A stretch of 64,000 bases of DNA, from contig CAHIKZ030005492.1 in assembly GCA_903632075.3 (NCBI GenBank), forward strand, positions 284,501 through 348,500, given 5' to 3'. The position numbers were made by a program, and so were the translations under genes. Shown piece by piece: positions 9,704-22,750 of the stretch (within the stretch, counting starts at the first letter, position 1; every line of letters starts with the position of its first letter). This DNA comes from Acanthosepion pharaonis (lineage: Eukaryota; Mollusca; Cephalopoda; Sepiida; Sepiidae). The notes under the pieces are model-generated. The model saw nothing but the letters and a program-made list of their open reading frames with translations. It was not told the origin of the DNA and ran no database searches.

Positions 9704-10018
9704 TGTAGAATAACAATACAATAAACGACACTTACCGGCGTAAGAGTTCCAGCTAGCGTCCAGCTGGCAGACAAAAATAAAGCAGGTTGTAACCTAATAC
9801 AAACCCTGCAAACTAACTGAAATTAAGCTGGTATTTATATAGAAATACTTCCACTCAGGTACCAGCAGCCAATCAAAGCCCAAGCAATGGACTATCCCAC
9901 TTTAGCATAATGAGATGCTCCATTGCACCATAAATAACTCTCTTCCTCAATTTGAATCATTCTTCACTCAGCTTGCTCCACAACTGAGTGTTTATCTTGA
10001 CCACGTGATTGTTCGACA
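9704..10018 (+). repeat. 3' LTR (315 bp, TG...CA)
   Basis: It begins TGTAGAATAACAATACAA after the polypurine tract and ends TTGTTCGACA, where the match with the 5' copy also ends. An AATAAA-like hexamer lies at about 9719-9724 and ATAAATA sits near 9930. After 10018 the base composition drops to the AT-rich background. No target duplication can be tested because the left LTR edge is missing. Confidence 0.85.
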
Positions 10019-10504
10019 AAAGTAAGATTAAAATCTTTCATTTTTTTAATAAAAAAACAGAAGTAAAGTAGCTGTTCTTATTTAAAACCTTGCATGAATT
10101 TTTATGTGCCATTTTTATTAAAAACACAGTTGAGATATCAGCAGATGTGCACACAAGATTAGCTGATGAAATTTGTAATTTGTTATACTGTATTGTGAAA
10201 TTCAGCATTGAAACCTGATGATTCGGGAGATATTGTTGATTGTTATAGATTTTCAGTTGCTTTCTTTAGCTTTGACATATGACTTTCAGTTTATATGAGG
10301 GTGGACAGAAATGGTCATAGGCTGACTATGAAGAAGTGACTCTAGAGCTGTGAAATCTTGCAGGCATTAATTTCAGCTATTTTTATTAATAACTGTATTG
10401 TTTTTATTTCCAGGTAAACTGACATCTGACTATTCAAAGACCACTCCAAAAGTAACTAGAAACTTCTCTTGAAAATGGTCAAAATTTGACATTATAGTAT
10501 TAAC
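10019..10504. other. AT-rich spacer, nothing recognised
   Basis: No open frame or repeat that I can identify. It contains T and A homopolymers. The base composition changes sharply at its left edge. Confidence 0.6.
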
Positions 10505-11230
10505 AAGTACCTGCAACAAAAGCGTTTAGCTCCCAGGGGATTTCATACTGACATAATAGGGGATAACATTCCTGTTTTATCAACAGTACAAAAGTGGGCA
10601 GCTGAATTTAGGAGGGAAAGAGAGAGTCTTGAATATGACCAAAGGTCTGAATGTCCTGAAACTGACACAACTAAGACAAACATTGATTGTATTCACTACA
10701 TAATGATAGATGACAGGCAGTTGAGTATAAATCAAATAGCCAATGCTATTATCATATCTCATGAGAGAGTTTAGAATATGAATTTGACAATGGTGATGAT
10801 TTCTGCATGGTGGGTGCCACATCTTCTGACACCTGATCAAATGTGCAACAGGCTGATCACATCATGAGAAAGTCTGACATTGTTTGAGACAGATACAGCT
10901 GGTTACCTTGAACATTTCCTAACCTAGGATGACTGTTGGCTTCATCACTTTCAGGCAGAGAAAATGGGACAGACCATGCAGTGGAAACCCCCTCCTCATC
11001 TTCTCTAAAGAATATGAAAGTGATGAAGCCAACACTCATCCTGGCTTAGGAAATGTTAAAAACCAACTTGATCCGCAATGCAAACAATGTCGAACATTTT
11101 TATCATTCAGTGGTAGGTCAAAAGGTTTGCAGGGAAAAGTGATGAGATAACATTGTCTTCATTTTCACATTTTTGGAATGCAAAAGGCAGTTTTACAATC
11201 ATCATATTTAATGTCAATTGTTTAGAATCC
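10505..11230 (+). pseudogene. Mariner-family transposase relic
   Basis: Read mainly in one frame, the opening shows YLQQKRLAPRGFHTD, then VQKWAAEFRRERESLEYD (helix-turn-helix region of mariner/SETMAR-type transposases). Further on come DDRQLSINQIANAI, ISHERV, WWVPHLLTPDQ, and the word DDCWLHHFQ near 10928-10955, where mariner transposases have their first catalytic Asp. After the inserted inverted copy (11016-11097) the reading resumes with a SFSHFWNAKG word at about 11157-11187. Several stops interrupt it and the C-terminal half is absent. It encodes nothing usable now. Confidence 0.75.
10872..11097. repeat. Inverted duplication (hairpin) inside mariner relic
   Basis: 10911-10952 and 11016-11057 are near-perfect reverse complements of 42 bp (the shared word is TTGGCTTCATCACTTTC), separated by 63 bp. 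Weaker pairing continues outward to GACATTGTTTG at 10874 and its complement near 11083. The left arm reads as mariner codons, so the right arm looks like an inverted copy of them. Confidence 0.85.
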
Positions 11231-11860
11231 ATTCCTTGGACATTTTAAAAATTTGAAAAGCTATCATGCACAATTTGTGTTGGATTTGTTATATTCATAG
11301 TGGTAGGTCAAAATTGGTTTTTAAAAACATTATCTCAAAATAACACAATAAATATATTTTCTTAAAACCATTTTAAGCCATTCAGAAATTTTCATATTTC
11401 TAAATTATTTTAACGATAACCCAATGAGATAACATTGTTACTTCATTTTCAGAAGGAACTACTCCAAACATATTGGCTTATGGTTATACCACAATGAAAA
11501 CCAGTTCTCATACAATCATCATATTTAATGTCTAGCCTGATCAGTAGTTTGATCGATGATCACTTTTGGAAATATGCTGTAAGCTTGGATGTTAGTTGGT
11601 GTAAAATTCATAATGGCTCAGAATTGTTAATTGAAGAGTCAAATTCCAATTTGTGTTGGATTTGTTATATTCACTTAGGTGTAAATAACCTTGAGAAAGA
11701 TATAAATCAACCTCTTCTTCTCCAGCTATTGGTTTATAAGTAAAACTTGTATCACCAAACCATTATCTCAAAAATCAATCTTACAATCTAAATATATTTT
11801 CTTAAATAGCTTGCAAAAGATTGATAAGCCATTCATTCATTCATTCATTCATTCATTCAA
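11190..11860. repeat. Diverged tandem duplication
   Basis: The words ACAATCATCATATTTAATGT, CAATTTGTGTTGGATTTGTT, CATTATCTCAAAA, AATATATTTTCTTAAA and AAGCCATTCA appear in the same order in 11200-11390 and again in 11512-11840, the second copy being longer. The spacing between copies grows from about 310 to about 440 bp, so indels followed the duplication. No coding role is visible. Confidence 0.7.
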
Positions 11861-11862
11861 TC
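11831..11862 (+). repeat. (ATTC)n microsatellite
   Basis: About seven ATTC units lie at the right edge of the tandem duplication, followed by degenerate AATC units. Confidence 0.9.
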
Positions 11863-12006
11863 AGTCAATCAAACACATTATTACTAATTAAGCTATTCTG
11901 TTTTCTCTCCTTAGCATCTATCACATATTGAGACTTTTGGATCAACTGTTAACAATGCAGCATTTACAGGATAGGGAAGTTCATCCCATTCTTTAACCTA
12001 ATCCCA

Positions 12007-15000
12007 ATTAATACATGATGATTCATCTTCTTCAACATGAACATTCACCCAGCTCTTATATTAATACATGATGATTCTTCTTTTTCTATAACAAGAACAT
12101 TCACCCAGCTCTTATATTAATACATGATGATTCTTCTTTTTCTATAACAAGAACATTCACCCAGCTCTTATATTAATACATGATGATTCTTCTTTTTCTA
12201 TAACAAGAACATTCACCCAGCTCTTATATTAATACATGATGATTCTTCTTCTTCTTTTTCTTATATTAATACATGATGATTCTTCTTCTTGAACATTCAC
12301 CCAGCTCTTATATTAATACATGATGATTCTTCTTCTTCAACATGAACATTCACCCAGCTCTTATATTAATACATGATGATTCTTCTTCTTCAACATGAAC
12401 ATTCACCCAGCTCTTATATTAATACATGATGATTCTTCTTCTTCTTCAACATGAACATTCACCCAGCTCTTATATTAATACATGATGATTCTTCTTCTTC
12501 AACAAGAACATTCACCCAGCTCTTATATTAATACATGATGATTCTTATCTTCAACATGAACATTCACCCAGCTCTTATACATGATGATTCTTCTTCTTCT
12601 TCAACATGAACATGCTCTTATATTAATACATGATGATTCTTCTTCTTCTTCAACATGAACATTCACCCAGCTCTTATATTAATACATGATGATTCTTCTT
12701 CTTCAACAAGAACATTCACCCAGCTCTTATATTAATACATGATGATTCTTCTTTTTCTATAACATGAACATTCACCCAGCTCTTATATTAATACATGATG
12801 ATTCTTCTTCTTCAACATGAACATTCACCCAGCTCTTATATTAATACATGATGATTCTTCTTCTTCTTCAATTCTTCTTCTTCAACAGAACATTCACCCA
12901 GCTCTTATATTAATACATGATGATTCTTCTTCTTCTTCAACATGAACATTCACCCCAGCTCTTATATTAATACATGATGATTCTTCTTCTTCTTCAACAT
13001 GAACATTCACCCAGCTCTTATATTAATACATGATGATTCTTCTTTTTCATTCAAGCTCTTATATTAAACATTCATGAACCCAGCTCTTATATTAATACAT
13101 GATGATTCTTCTTCTTCTTCAACATGAACATTCACCCAGCTCTTATATTAATACATGATGATTCTTCTTCATTCAAGCTCTTATATTTGCAAGAACATTC
13201 ACCCAGCTCTTATATTAATACATGATGATTCTTCTTCTTCATGAACATTCAAGCTCTTATATTATACATGATGATTCTTCTTCTTCAACATGAACATTCA
13301 CCCAGCTCTTATATTAATACATGATGATTCTTCTTCTTCAACATGAACATTCACCCAGCTCTTATATTAATACATGATGATTCTTCTTCTTCAACAACAT
13401 GAACATTCACCCATTCTCTTATATTAATACATGATGATTCTTCTTCTTCATTTCTTCTACAACAACATGAACATTCACCCAGCTCTTATATTAATACATG
13501 ATGATTCTTCTTCTTCACCCAGCTCTTATATTAATACATGAACATTCTTCTTCTTCCAGCTCTTATATTAATATTAATATGATGATTCTTCTTCTTAAAA
13601 TGAACATTCACCCAGCTCTTATATTAATACATGATTCTTCTTTTTCTATGATGAACATTCCCAGCTCTTATATTAATACATGATGATTCTTCTTCAACAT
13701 GAACATTCACCCAGCTCTTATATTAATACATGATGATTCTTCTTCTTCAACAAGAACATTCACCCAGCTCTTATATTAATACATGATGATTCTTCTTCTT
13801 CAACATGAACATTCACCCAGCTCTTATATTAATGATTCTTCTTCTTCATGATTCATTCTTCTTATATTTACATGATGAACATTCACCCAGCTCTTATATT
13901 AATACATGATTCTTCTTCTTTGAACTTTTCTTATATTAATACATGAATTCTTCTTCTTCAACATGAACATTCACCAGCTCTTATATTAATACATGATGAT
14001 TCTTCTTCTTCAACATGAACATTCACCCAGCTCTTATATTAATACATGATGATTCTTCTTCTTCAACATGAACATTCACCCAGCTCTTATATTAATACAT
14101 GATGATTCTTTCTTCTTCAATTAAACATGAACATTCACCCCAGCTCTTATATTAATACATGATGATTCTTCTTCTTCAACACATTCACCCAGAACATTCA
14201 CCCAGCTCTTATATTAATACATGATGATTCTTCTTCTTCAACAAGAACATTCACCCAGCTCTTATATTAATACATGATGATTCTTCTTCTTCAACAAGAA
14301 CATTCACCCAGCTCTTATATTAATACATGATGATTCTTCTTCTTCAACAAGAACATTCACCCAGCTCTTATATTAATACATGATGATTCTTCTGATTCTT
14401 CTTCTTCAACAAGAACATTCACCCAGCTCTTATATTACACATGATGATTCTTCTTCTTCTATAACATGAACATTCACCCAGCTCTTATATTAATACATGA
14501 TGATTCTTCTTCTTCAACAAGAACATTCACCCATGCTCTTATATTAATACATGATGATTCTTCTTCTTCAACATTGATACATGATGATTCATTCACCCAG
14601 CTCTTAGCTATTAATACATGATGATTCTTCTTCTTCTATGAACATTCACCCCAGCTCTTATATTAATACATGATGATTCTTCTTCTTCAACAGAACATTC
14701 ACCCAGCTCTTATATTAATACATGATGATTCTTCTTTTCTTCATTCACCCAGCTCTTATATTAAACATGAACATTCACCCAGCTCTTATATTAATACATG
14801 ATGATTCTTCTTCTTCAACATGAACATTCACCCAGCTCTTATATTAATACATGATGATTCATGATGATTCTTCTTCAACATGAAACAAGAACATTCTTCA
14901 ACATGAACCAGCTCTTATATTAATACATGATGATTCTTCTTCTTCAACAAGAACATTCACCCAGCTCTTATATTAATACATGATGATTCTTCTGAACATT

Positions 15001-18000
15001 TCAACATGAACATTCACCCAGCTCTTATATATTAATACATGATGATTCTTCTTCTTCAACAAGAACATTCACCCAGCTCTTATATTAATACATGATGATT
15101 CTTCTTCTTCAACATGAACATTCACCCATCTTATATTAATACCCAGCTCTTATATTAATAGCTCTTATATTGATGATTCTTCTTCTTCAACATGAACATT
15201 CACCCAGCTCTTTATTATTAATACATTCACCCAGCTCTTATATGATTCTTCTTCTTCTTCAACATTGAACATTCACATGAACCAGCTCTTATATTAATAC
15301 ATGATGATTCTTCTTCTCAACATGAACATTTCTTATATTTCATGATTCTTCTTCTTCAACATGAACATTCACCCAGCTCTTATATTAATACATGATGATT
15401 CTTCTTCTTCAACATGAACATTCACCCAGCTCTTATATTAATACATGATGATTCTTCTTCTTCAACATGAACATTCACCCAGCTCTTATATTAATACATG
15501 ATGATTCTTCTTCTTCAACATGAACATTCACCCAGCTCTTATATTAATACATGATGATTCTTCTTCTTACATGAACATTCACCCAGCTCTTATATTAATA
15601 CATGATGATTCTTCTTCTTCAACATGAACATTCACCCAGCTCTTATATTAATACATGATGATTCTTCTTCTTCAACATGAACATTCACCCAGCTCTTATA
15701 TTAATACATGATGATTCTTCTTCTTCAACATGAACATTCACCCAGCTCTTATATTAATACATGATGATTCTTTCTTCAACATGAACATTCACCCAGCTCT
15801 TATATTAATACATGATGATTCTTCTTCTTCAACATGAACATTCACCCAGCTCTTATATTAATACATGATGATTCTTCTTCTTCAACATGAACATTCACCC
15901 AGCTCTTATATTAATACATGATGATTCTTCTTCTTCAACATGAACATTCACCCAGCTCTTATATTAATACATGATGATTCTTTTCTTCAACATGAACTTC
16001 TTCACCCCAGCTCTTATATTAATACATGATGATTCTTCTTCAACATGAACATTCACCCAGCTCTTATATTAATACATGATGATTCTTCTTCTTTCTTATA
16101 TTAAGATGATGATTCTTCTTCTTCAACATTCACCCAGCTCTTATATTAATACATGATGATTCTTCTTCTTCAGCTCTTATATTAACATTCTTCTTGAACA
16201 TTGAACATTCACCCAGCTCTTATATTAATACATGATGATTCTTCTTCTTCAACATGAACATTCACCCAGCTCTTATATTAATACATGATGATTCTTCTTC
16301 TTCATTCACCCAGCTCTTATATTGAACATTCACCCAGCTCTTATATTAATACATGATGATTCTTCATTTTTCTATAACATGAACATTCACCCAGATTCTT
16401 CTCAACATGAACATTATATTAATACATGATGATTCTTCTTCTTCAACATGAACATTCACCCAGCTCTTATATTAATACATGATGATGATGAACATTCACC
16501 CAGCTCTTATATTTCATGATGATTCTTCTTCTTCAACATGAACATTCACCCAGCTCTTATATTAATACATGATGATTCTTCTTCATTAATACATGATTCT
16601 TCTTCTTCAACATTCACCCAGCTCTTATATTAATACATGATGATTCTTCTTCTTCAACATGAACATTCACCCCAGCTCTTATATTAATACATGATTCTTC
16701 TTCTTCAACATGAACATTCACCCAGCTCTTATATTAATACATGATGATTCTTCTTCTTCAACATGAACATTCACCCAGCTCTTATATTAATACATGATGA
16801 TTCTTCTTCTTTCTTCAACATGAACATTCACCCAGCTCTTATATTAATACATGATGATTCTTCTTCTTCAACATGAACATTCACCCAGCTCTTATATTCT
16901 TACATGATTCTTCTTTTAAGAACATTTAATACATGATGATTCTTCTTCTTCAACATGAACATTCACCGTCCAGCTCTTATATTAATATGATGATTCTTCT
17001 TCTTCAACATGAACATTCACCCAGCTCTTATATTAATACCATGATGATTCTTCTTCTTTGAACATTCAGCTCTTATATTAATACATGATGATTCTTCTTC
17101 TTCAACATGAACATTCACCCAGCTCTTATATTAATACATGATGATTCTTCTTCTTCAACATGAACATTCACCCAGCTCTTATATTAATACATTGATTCTT
17201 CTTCTTCAACATGAACATTAGCTCTTATATTAATACATGATGATTCTTCTTCTTCAACATGAACATTCACCCAGCTCTTATATTAATACATGATGATTCT
17301 TCTTCTTCAACATGAACATTCACCCAGCTCTTATATTAATACATGATGATTCTTCTTCTTCAACATGAACATTCACCCAGCTCTTATATTAATACATGAT
17401 GATTCTTCTTCTTCAACATGAACATTCACCCAGCTCTTATATTAATACATGATGATTCTTCTTTATTATTAATACATGATGATTCTTCTTCTTCAACATG
17501 AACATTCACCCAGCTCTTATATTAATACATGATGATTTTCTTTTTCTTCAACATGAACATTCACCCAGCTCTTATATTAATCTTGATGATTCTTCTTCTA
17601 TTACATTCACCCATGCTCTTATATTAATACATGATGATTCTTCTTCTTCAACATGAACATTCACCCAGCTCTTATATTAATACATGATGATTCTTCTTCT
17701 TCAACATGAACATTCACCCAGCTCTTATATTAATACATGATGATTCTTCTTCTTCAACATGAACATTCACCCCAGCTCTTATATTAATACATGATGATTC
17801 TTCTTCTTCAACATGAACATTCACCCAGCTCTTATTCACATGATGATTCTTATATTTCTTCTTCTTCAACATGAACATTCACCCAGCTCTTATATTAATA
17901 ATGATTCTTCTTCTTCAACATGAACATTCACCCAGCTCTTATATTCATAGTGATTCTTTTTTTTCTATAACATGAACATTCACCCAGCTCTTATATTAAT

Positions 18001-21000
18001 ACATGATGATTCTTCTTCTTTCAACTTCTTGAACATTCACCAGCTCTTATATTAATACATGATGATTCTTCTTCTTCAACATGAACATTCCCAGCTCTTA
18101 TATTAATACATGATGATTCTTCTTCTTCAACATGAACATTCACCCAGCTCTTATATTAATACATGATGATTCTTCTTCTTCAACATGAACATTCACCCAG
18201 CTCTTATATTAATACATGATGATTCTTCTTTTTCTATAACATGAACATTCACCCAGCTCTTATATTAATATATGATGATTCTTCTTCTTCATTCGCAGAA
18301 CATTCACCCAGCTCTTATATATTAATACATGATGATTCTTCTTCTTCTATAACAAGAACATTCACCCAGCTCTTTATATTAATACATGATGATTCTTCTT
18401 CTTCTTCTTATATTAACACATGAACATTCACCCAACTCTTATATTAATACATGATGATTCTTCTTCTTCAACATGAACATTCACCCAGCTCTTATATTAA
18501 TACATGATGATTCTTCTTTTTTATAACATGAACATTCACATGATGAGCTCTTATATTAATACATGATGATTCTTCTTCTTCAACATGAACATTCACCCAG
18601 CTCTTATATTAATACATGATGATTCTTCTTCTTCAACATGAACATTCACCCAGCTCTTATATTAATACATGATGATTCTTCTTCTTCAACATGAACATTC
18701 ACCCAGCTCTTATATTAATACATGATGATTCTTCTTCTTCAACATGAACATTCACCCAGCTCTTATATTAATACTTCAACATGATCACCCAGACATTCAA
18801 CATGCTCTTATATTAATACATGACATTGAACCCAGCTCTTATATTAATACATGATGATTCTTCTTCTATAACAAGAACATTCAACATGAACATTCACCCA
18901 GCTCTTATATTAATACATGATGATTCTTCTTCTTCAACATGAACATTCACCCAGCTCTTATATTAATACATGATGATTCTTCTTTTCAACAAGAACATTC
19001 ACCCAGCTCTTATATTTATATTAATACATGATGATTCTTCTTCTTTTCAACATGAACATTCACCCAGCTCTTATATTAATACATGATGATTCTTCTTTTC
19101 AACAAGAACATCTTCTTTTTGATTCTTCTTCTTCAAATGAACATTCACCCAGCTCTTATATTAATACATGATGATTCTTTCTTTTTTCTATAACATGAAC
19201 ATTCACCCAGCTCTTATATTAATACATGATGATTCTTCTTCTTCAACATGAACATTCACCCAGCTCTTATATTAATACATGATGATTCTTCTTCTTCAAC
19301 ATGAACATTCACCCAGCTCTTATATTAATCAACATGAACATTCACCCAGCATGATGATTCTTCTTCTTCAACATGAACATTCACCCAGCTCTTATACATG
19401 ATGATTCTTCTTTTACTATAATACATGATGATCAACATGAACATTCACTAGCTCTTATATTAATACATTGATTCTTCTTCTTCAACATGAACATTCACCC
19501 AGCTCTTATATTCAACATGAACATTCACCCAGCTCTTATATTAATACATAATGATTCTTCTTCTTCAACATGAACATTCACCCAGCTCTTATATTAATAC
19601 ATGATGATTCTTTTTTTTCTATAACATGAACATTCACCCAGCTCTTATATTAATACATGATGATTCTTCTTCTTCAACATGAACATTCACCCAGCTCTTA
19701 TATTAATACATGATGATTCTTCTTCTTCAACATGAACATTCTTCTTCCCATGCTCTTATATTAATACATGATAATTCTTCTTCTTCAACATGAACATTCA
19801 CCCAGCTCTTATATTAATTATATTCTTCTTCTTTAACATGATGATTCTTCTTCTTCAACATGAACATTCACCCAGCTCTTATATTATTTACATGATGATT
19901 CTTCTTCTTCAACATGAACATTCACCCAGCTCTTATATTAATACATGATGATTCTTCTTCTTTCAACATGAACATTTATTAATACATGATGATTCTTCTT
20001 CTTCAACATGAACATTCACCCAGCTCTTATATTAATACATGATGATTCTTCTTCTTCTTTCAACATGAACATTCACCCAGCTCTTATATTAATACATGAT
20101 GATTCTTCTTCTTCAACATGAACATTCTTATATTAATACCCAGCTCTTATATTAATACATGATGATTCTTCTTTGAACATTCACCCAGCTCTTATATTAA
20201 TACATTCTTCATGAACATTCACCCAGCTCTTATATTAATACATGATGATTCATTAATACGAACCCAGCTCTTATATTAATACATGATGATTCTTCTTCTT
20301 CAACATGAACATTCACCCAGCCCATGATGATTCTTCTTCTTTGAACATTTAATATTCTTCTTCTTCAACATGAACATTCACCCAGCTCTTATATTAATCA
20401 CCCAGCTCTTATTAATATGATGATTCTTCTTCTTCAACATGAACATTCACCCAGCTCTTATATTAATACATGATGATTCTTCTTCTTCAACATGAACATT
20501 CACCCAGCTCTTATATTAATACATGATGATTCTTCTTCTTCTTCAAGCTCTTATATTAATACATGAACATTCACCCAGCTCTTATATTAATACATGATGA
20601 TTCTTCTTCTTCAACATGAACATTCACCCAGTTCTTATATTAATACATGATGATTCTTCTTCTTCAACAAGAACATTCACCCAGCTCATACATGATGATG
20701 AACATTCACCCAGTTCTTATATTAATACATGATGATTCTTCTTCTTCAAGCTCATTAATACATGATGATTCTTCTTCAACATGAACATTCACCTTATATT
20801 AATACATGATGATTCTTCTTCAACATGAACTCTTATATTAATACATGATGATTCTTCTTCTTCAACATTCAACGAACATTCACCCCAGCTCTTATATTAA
20901 TACATTCTTATATTAATACATGATGATTCTTCTTCCAGCTCTTATATTAATACATGATGATTCTTCTTCTTCAACTTATATCAACATTCACCCAGCTCTT

Positions 21001-22750
21001 ATATTAATACATGATGATTCTTCTTCTTCAACATGAACATTCACCCAGCTCTTATATTAATACATGATGATTCTTCTTTTTGTAGAACATTCAACGAACA
21101 TTGCTCTTATATTAATGATGATTCTTCTTCTTCAACATGAACATTCACCCAGCTCTTATATTAATACATGATGATTCTTCTTCATGAACATTTCTTATAT
21201 TAATACATGAACATTCACCCAGTTCTTATATTGAACATAGCTCTTATATTAATACATGATGATTCTTCTTCTTCAACATGAACATTCACCCAGCTCTTAT
21301 ATTAATACATGATGATTCTTCTTGAAATTCAACACATGATGAACATTCAGTGATTCCCAGTTCTTATATTAATACATGATGATTCTTCTTCTTCAACATG
21401 AACATTCACCCAGTTCTTATATTAATACATGATGATTCTTCTTCTTCAATTCACCCAGAACATTCACCCAGTTCTTAGCTCTTATATTAATACATGATGA
21501 TTCTTCTTCTTCAACATGAACATTCACCCAGCTCTTATATTAATACATGATGATTCTTCTTCGTCAACATGAACATTCACCCAGTTCTTATATTAATACA
21601 TGATGATTCTTCTTCTTCAACATGAACATTCACCCAGCTCTTATATTAATACATGATGATTCTTCTTCGTCAACATGAACATTCACCCAGTTCTTATATT
21701 AATACATGAACATGATTCTTCTTCTTCAACATGAACATTCACCCAGCTCTTATATTAATACATGATGATTCTTCTTCGTCAACATGAACATTCACCCAGT
21801 TCTTATATTAATACATGATGATTCTTCTTCTTCAACATTGAACATTCACCCAGCTCCATGATTCTTCTTGATTCACCCAGCTCTTATATTAATACATGAG
21901 TGATTCTTCTTCCAGTTCTTCTTATCAACATGAACATTCACCCAGCTCTTATATTAATACATGATGATTCTTCTTCTTCAACATGAACATTCACCCAGCT
22001 CTTATATTAATACATGATGATTCTTCTTCGTCAACATGAACATTCACCCAGTTCTTATATTAATACATGATGATTCTTCTTCTTCAACATGAACATTCAC
22101 CCAGCTCTTATATTAATACATGATGATTCTTCTTCTTCAACATGAACATTCACCCAGCTCTTATATTAATACATGATGATTCTTCTTCTTCAACATGAAC
22201 ATTCACCCAGCTCTTATATTAATACATGATGATTCTTCTTCATGAACATTCAACATTGAACATTCACCCAGTTCTTATATTAATACATGATTCTTCTTCT
22301 TCAACATGAACATTCACCCAGCTCTTATATTAATACATGATGATTCTTCTTCTTCAACATGAACATTCACCCAGCTCTTATATTCAACATGAACATTCAC
22401 CCAATTCTTATATTAATACATGATGATTCTTCTTCTTCAACATGAACATTCACCCAGCTCTTATATTAATACATAATAATTCTTCTTCTTCAACATGAAC
22501 ATTCTTCAACATGAACATTCACCCAGCTCTTATATTAATACATGATGATTCTTCTTCTTCAACATGAACATTCACCCAGCTCTTATATTAATACATGATG
22601 ATTCTTCTTTTTCTATAACAAGAACATTCACCCAGCTCTTATATTAATACATGATGATTCTTCTTCTTCAACATGAACATTCACCCAGCTCTTATATTAA
22701 TACATGATGATTCTTCTTCTTCAACATGAACATTCACCCAGCTCTTATAT
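12007..22750 (+). repeat. 10.7-kb minisatellite of 53-bp units
   Basis: Roughly 200 tandem copies of a 53-bp unit. Each has three parts: AACATTCACCCAGCTC, then TATTAATACATGATGATT, then a (TTC)n tract of variable length ending CAACATG. Variants include a TTTTTCTATAACAAG form in place of TTCTTCAACATG (concentrated at the left end, also one at about 22604-22625), a CAACAAG form, and a CAGTTC / CTTCGTC pair near the right end. Clean runs (for example 15355-15970) alternate with scrambled stretches where partial units are joined. The unit is not a multiple of three and carries stops, so the 60-codon frames inside it (about 13498 and 18241) are not genes. The strand has about 13 C to 4 G per unit. 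Confidence 0.97.
21520..22090 (+). repeat. 106-bp dimeric higher-order block in the minisatellite
   Basis: Here units alternate in pairs: a CAGCTCTTAT unit ending CTTCGTCAAC is followed by a CAGTTCTTAT unit ending CTTCTTCAAC. I can follow about five such pairs, some interrupted. This is a small higher-order repeat, the product of recent local amplification of a two-unit block. Confidence 0.8.

Larger units (their letters stand above)
5004..10018 (+). mobile_element. Ty3/gypsy LTR retrotransposon, degenerate, 5' LTR truncated
   Basis: The full internal order is present: candidate primer-binding site, gag, aspartic protease, reverse transcriptase, RNase H, integrase, polypurine tract and a 315-bp 3' LTR (TG...CA). 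Integrase lies after RT/RNase H, as in Ty3/gypsy and not Ty1/copia. Only the final 58 bp of the 5' LTR is present (5004-5061), identical to 9961-10018 by eye. Gag is open for 392 codons, while pol is broken by several frameshifts, a stop just before the RT active site and others. That pattern suggests modest age. GC content is clearly higher than in the following AT-rich DNA. Confidence 0.92.

Noticed and set aside
13498..18423. 60-61-codon ORFs inside the minisatellite (for example 13498-13683 and 18241-18423)
   Set aside because: They arise from the 53-bp unit, which shifts frame each copy and carries TGA or TAA in every frame. Unit-length variation alone opens them.
12007..22750. CRISPR-like array
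   Set aside because: There are no unique spacers between repeats; units are directly tandem at 53 bp, no cas genes are present, and the surrounding DNA is eukaryotic.
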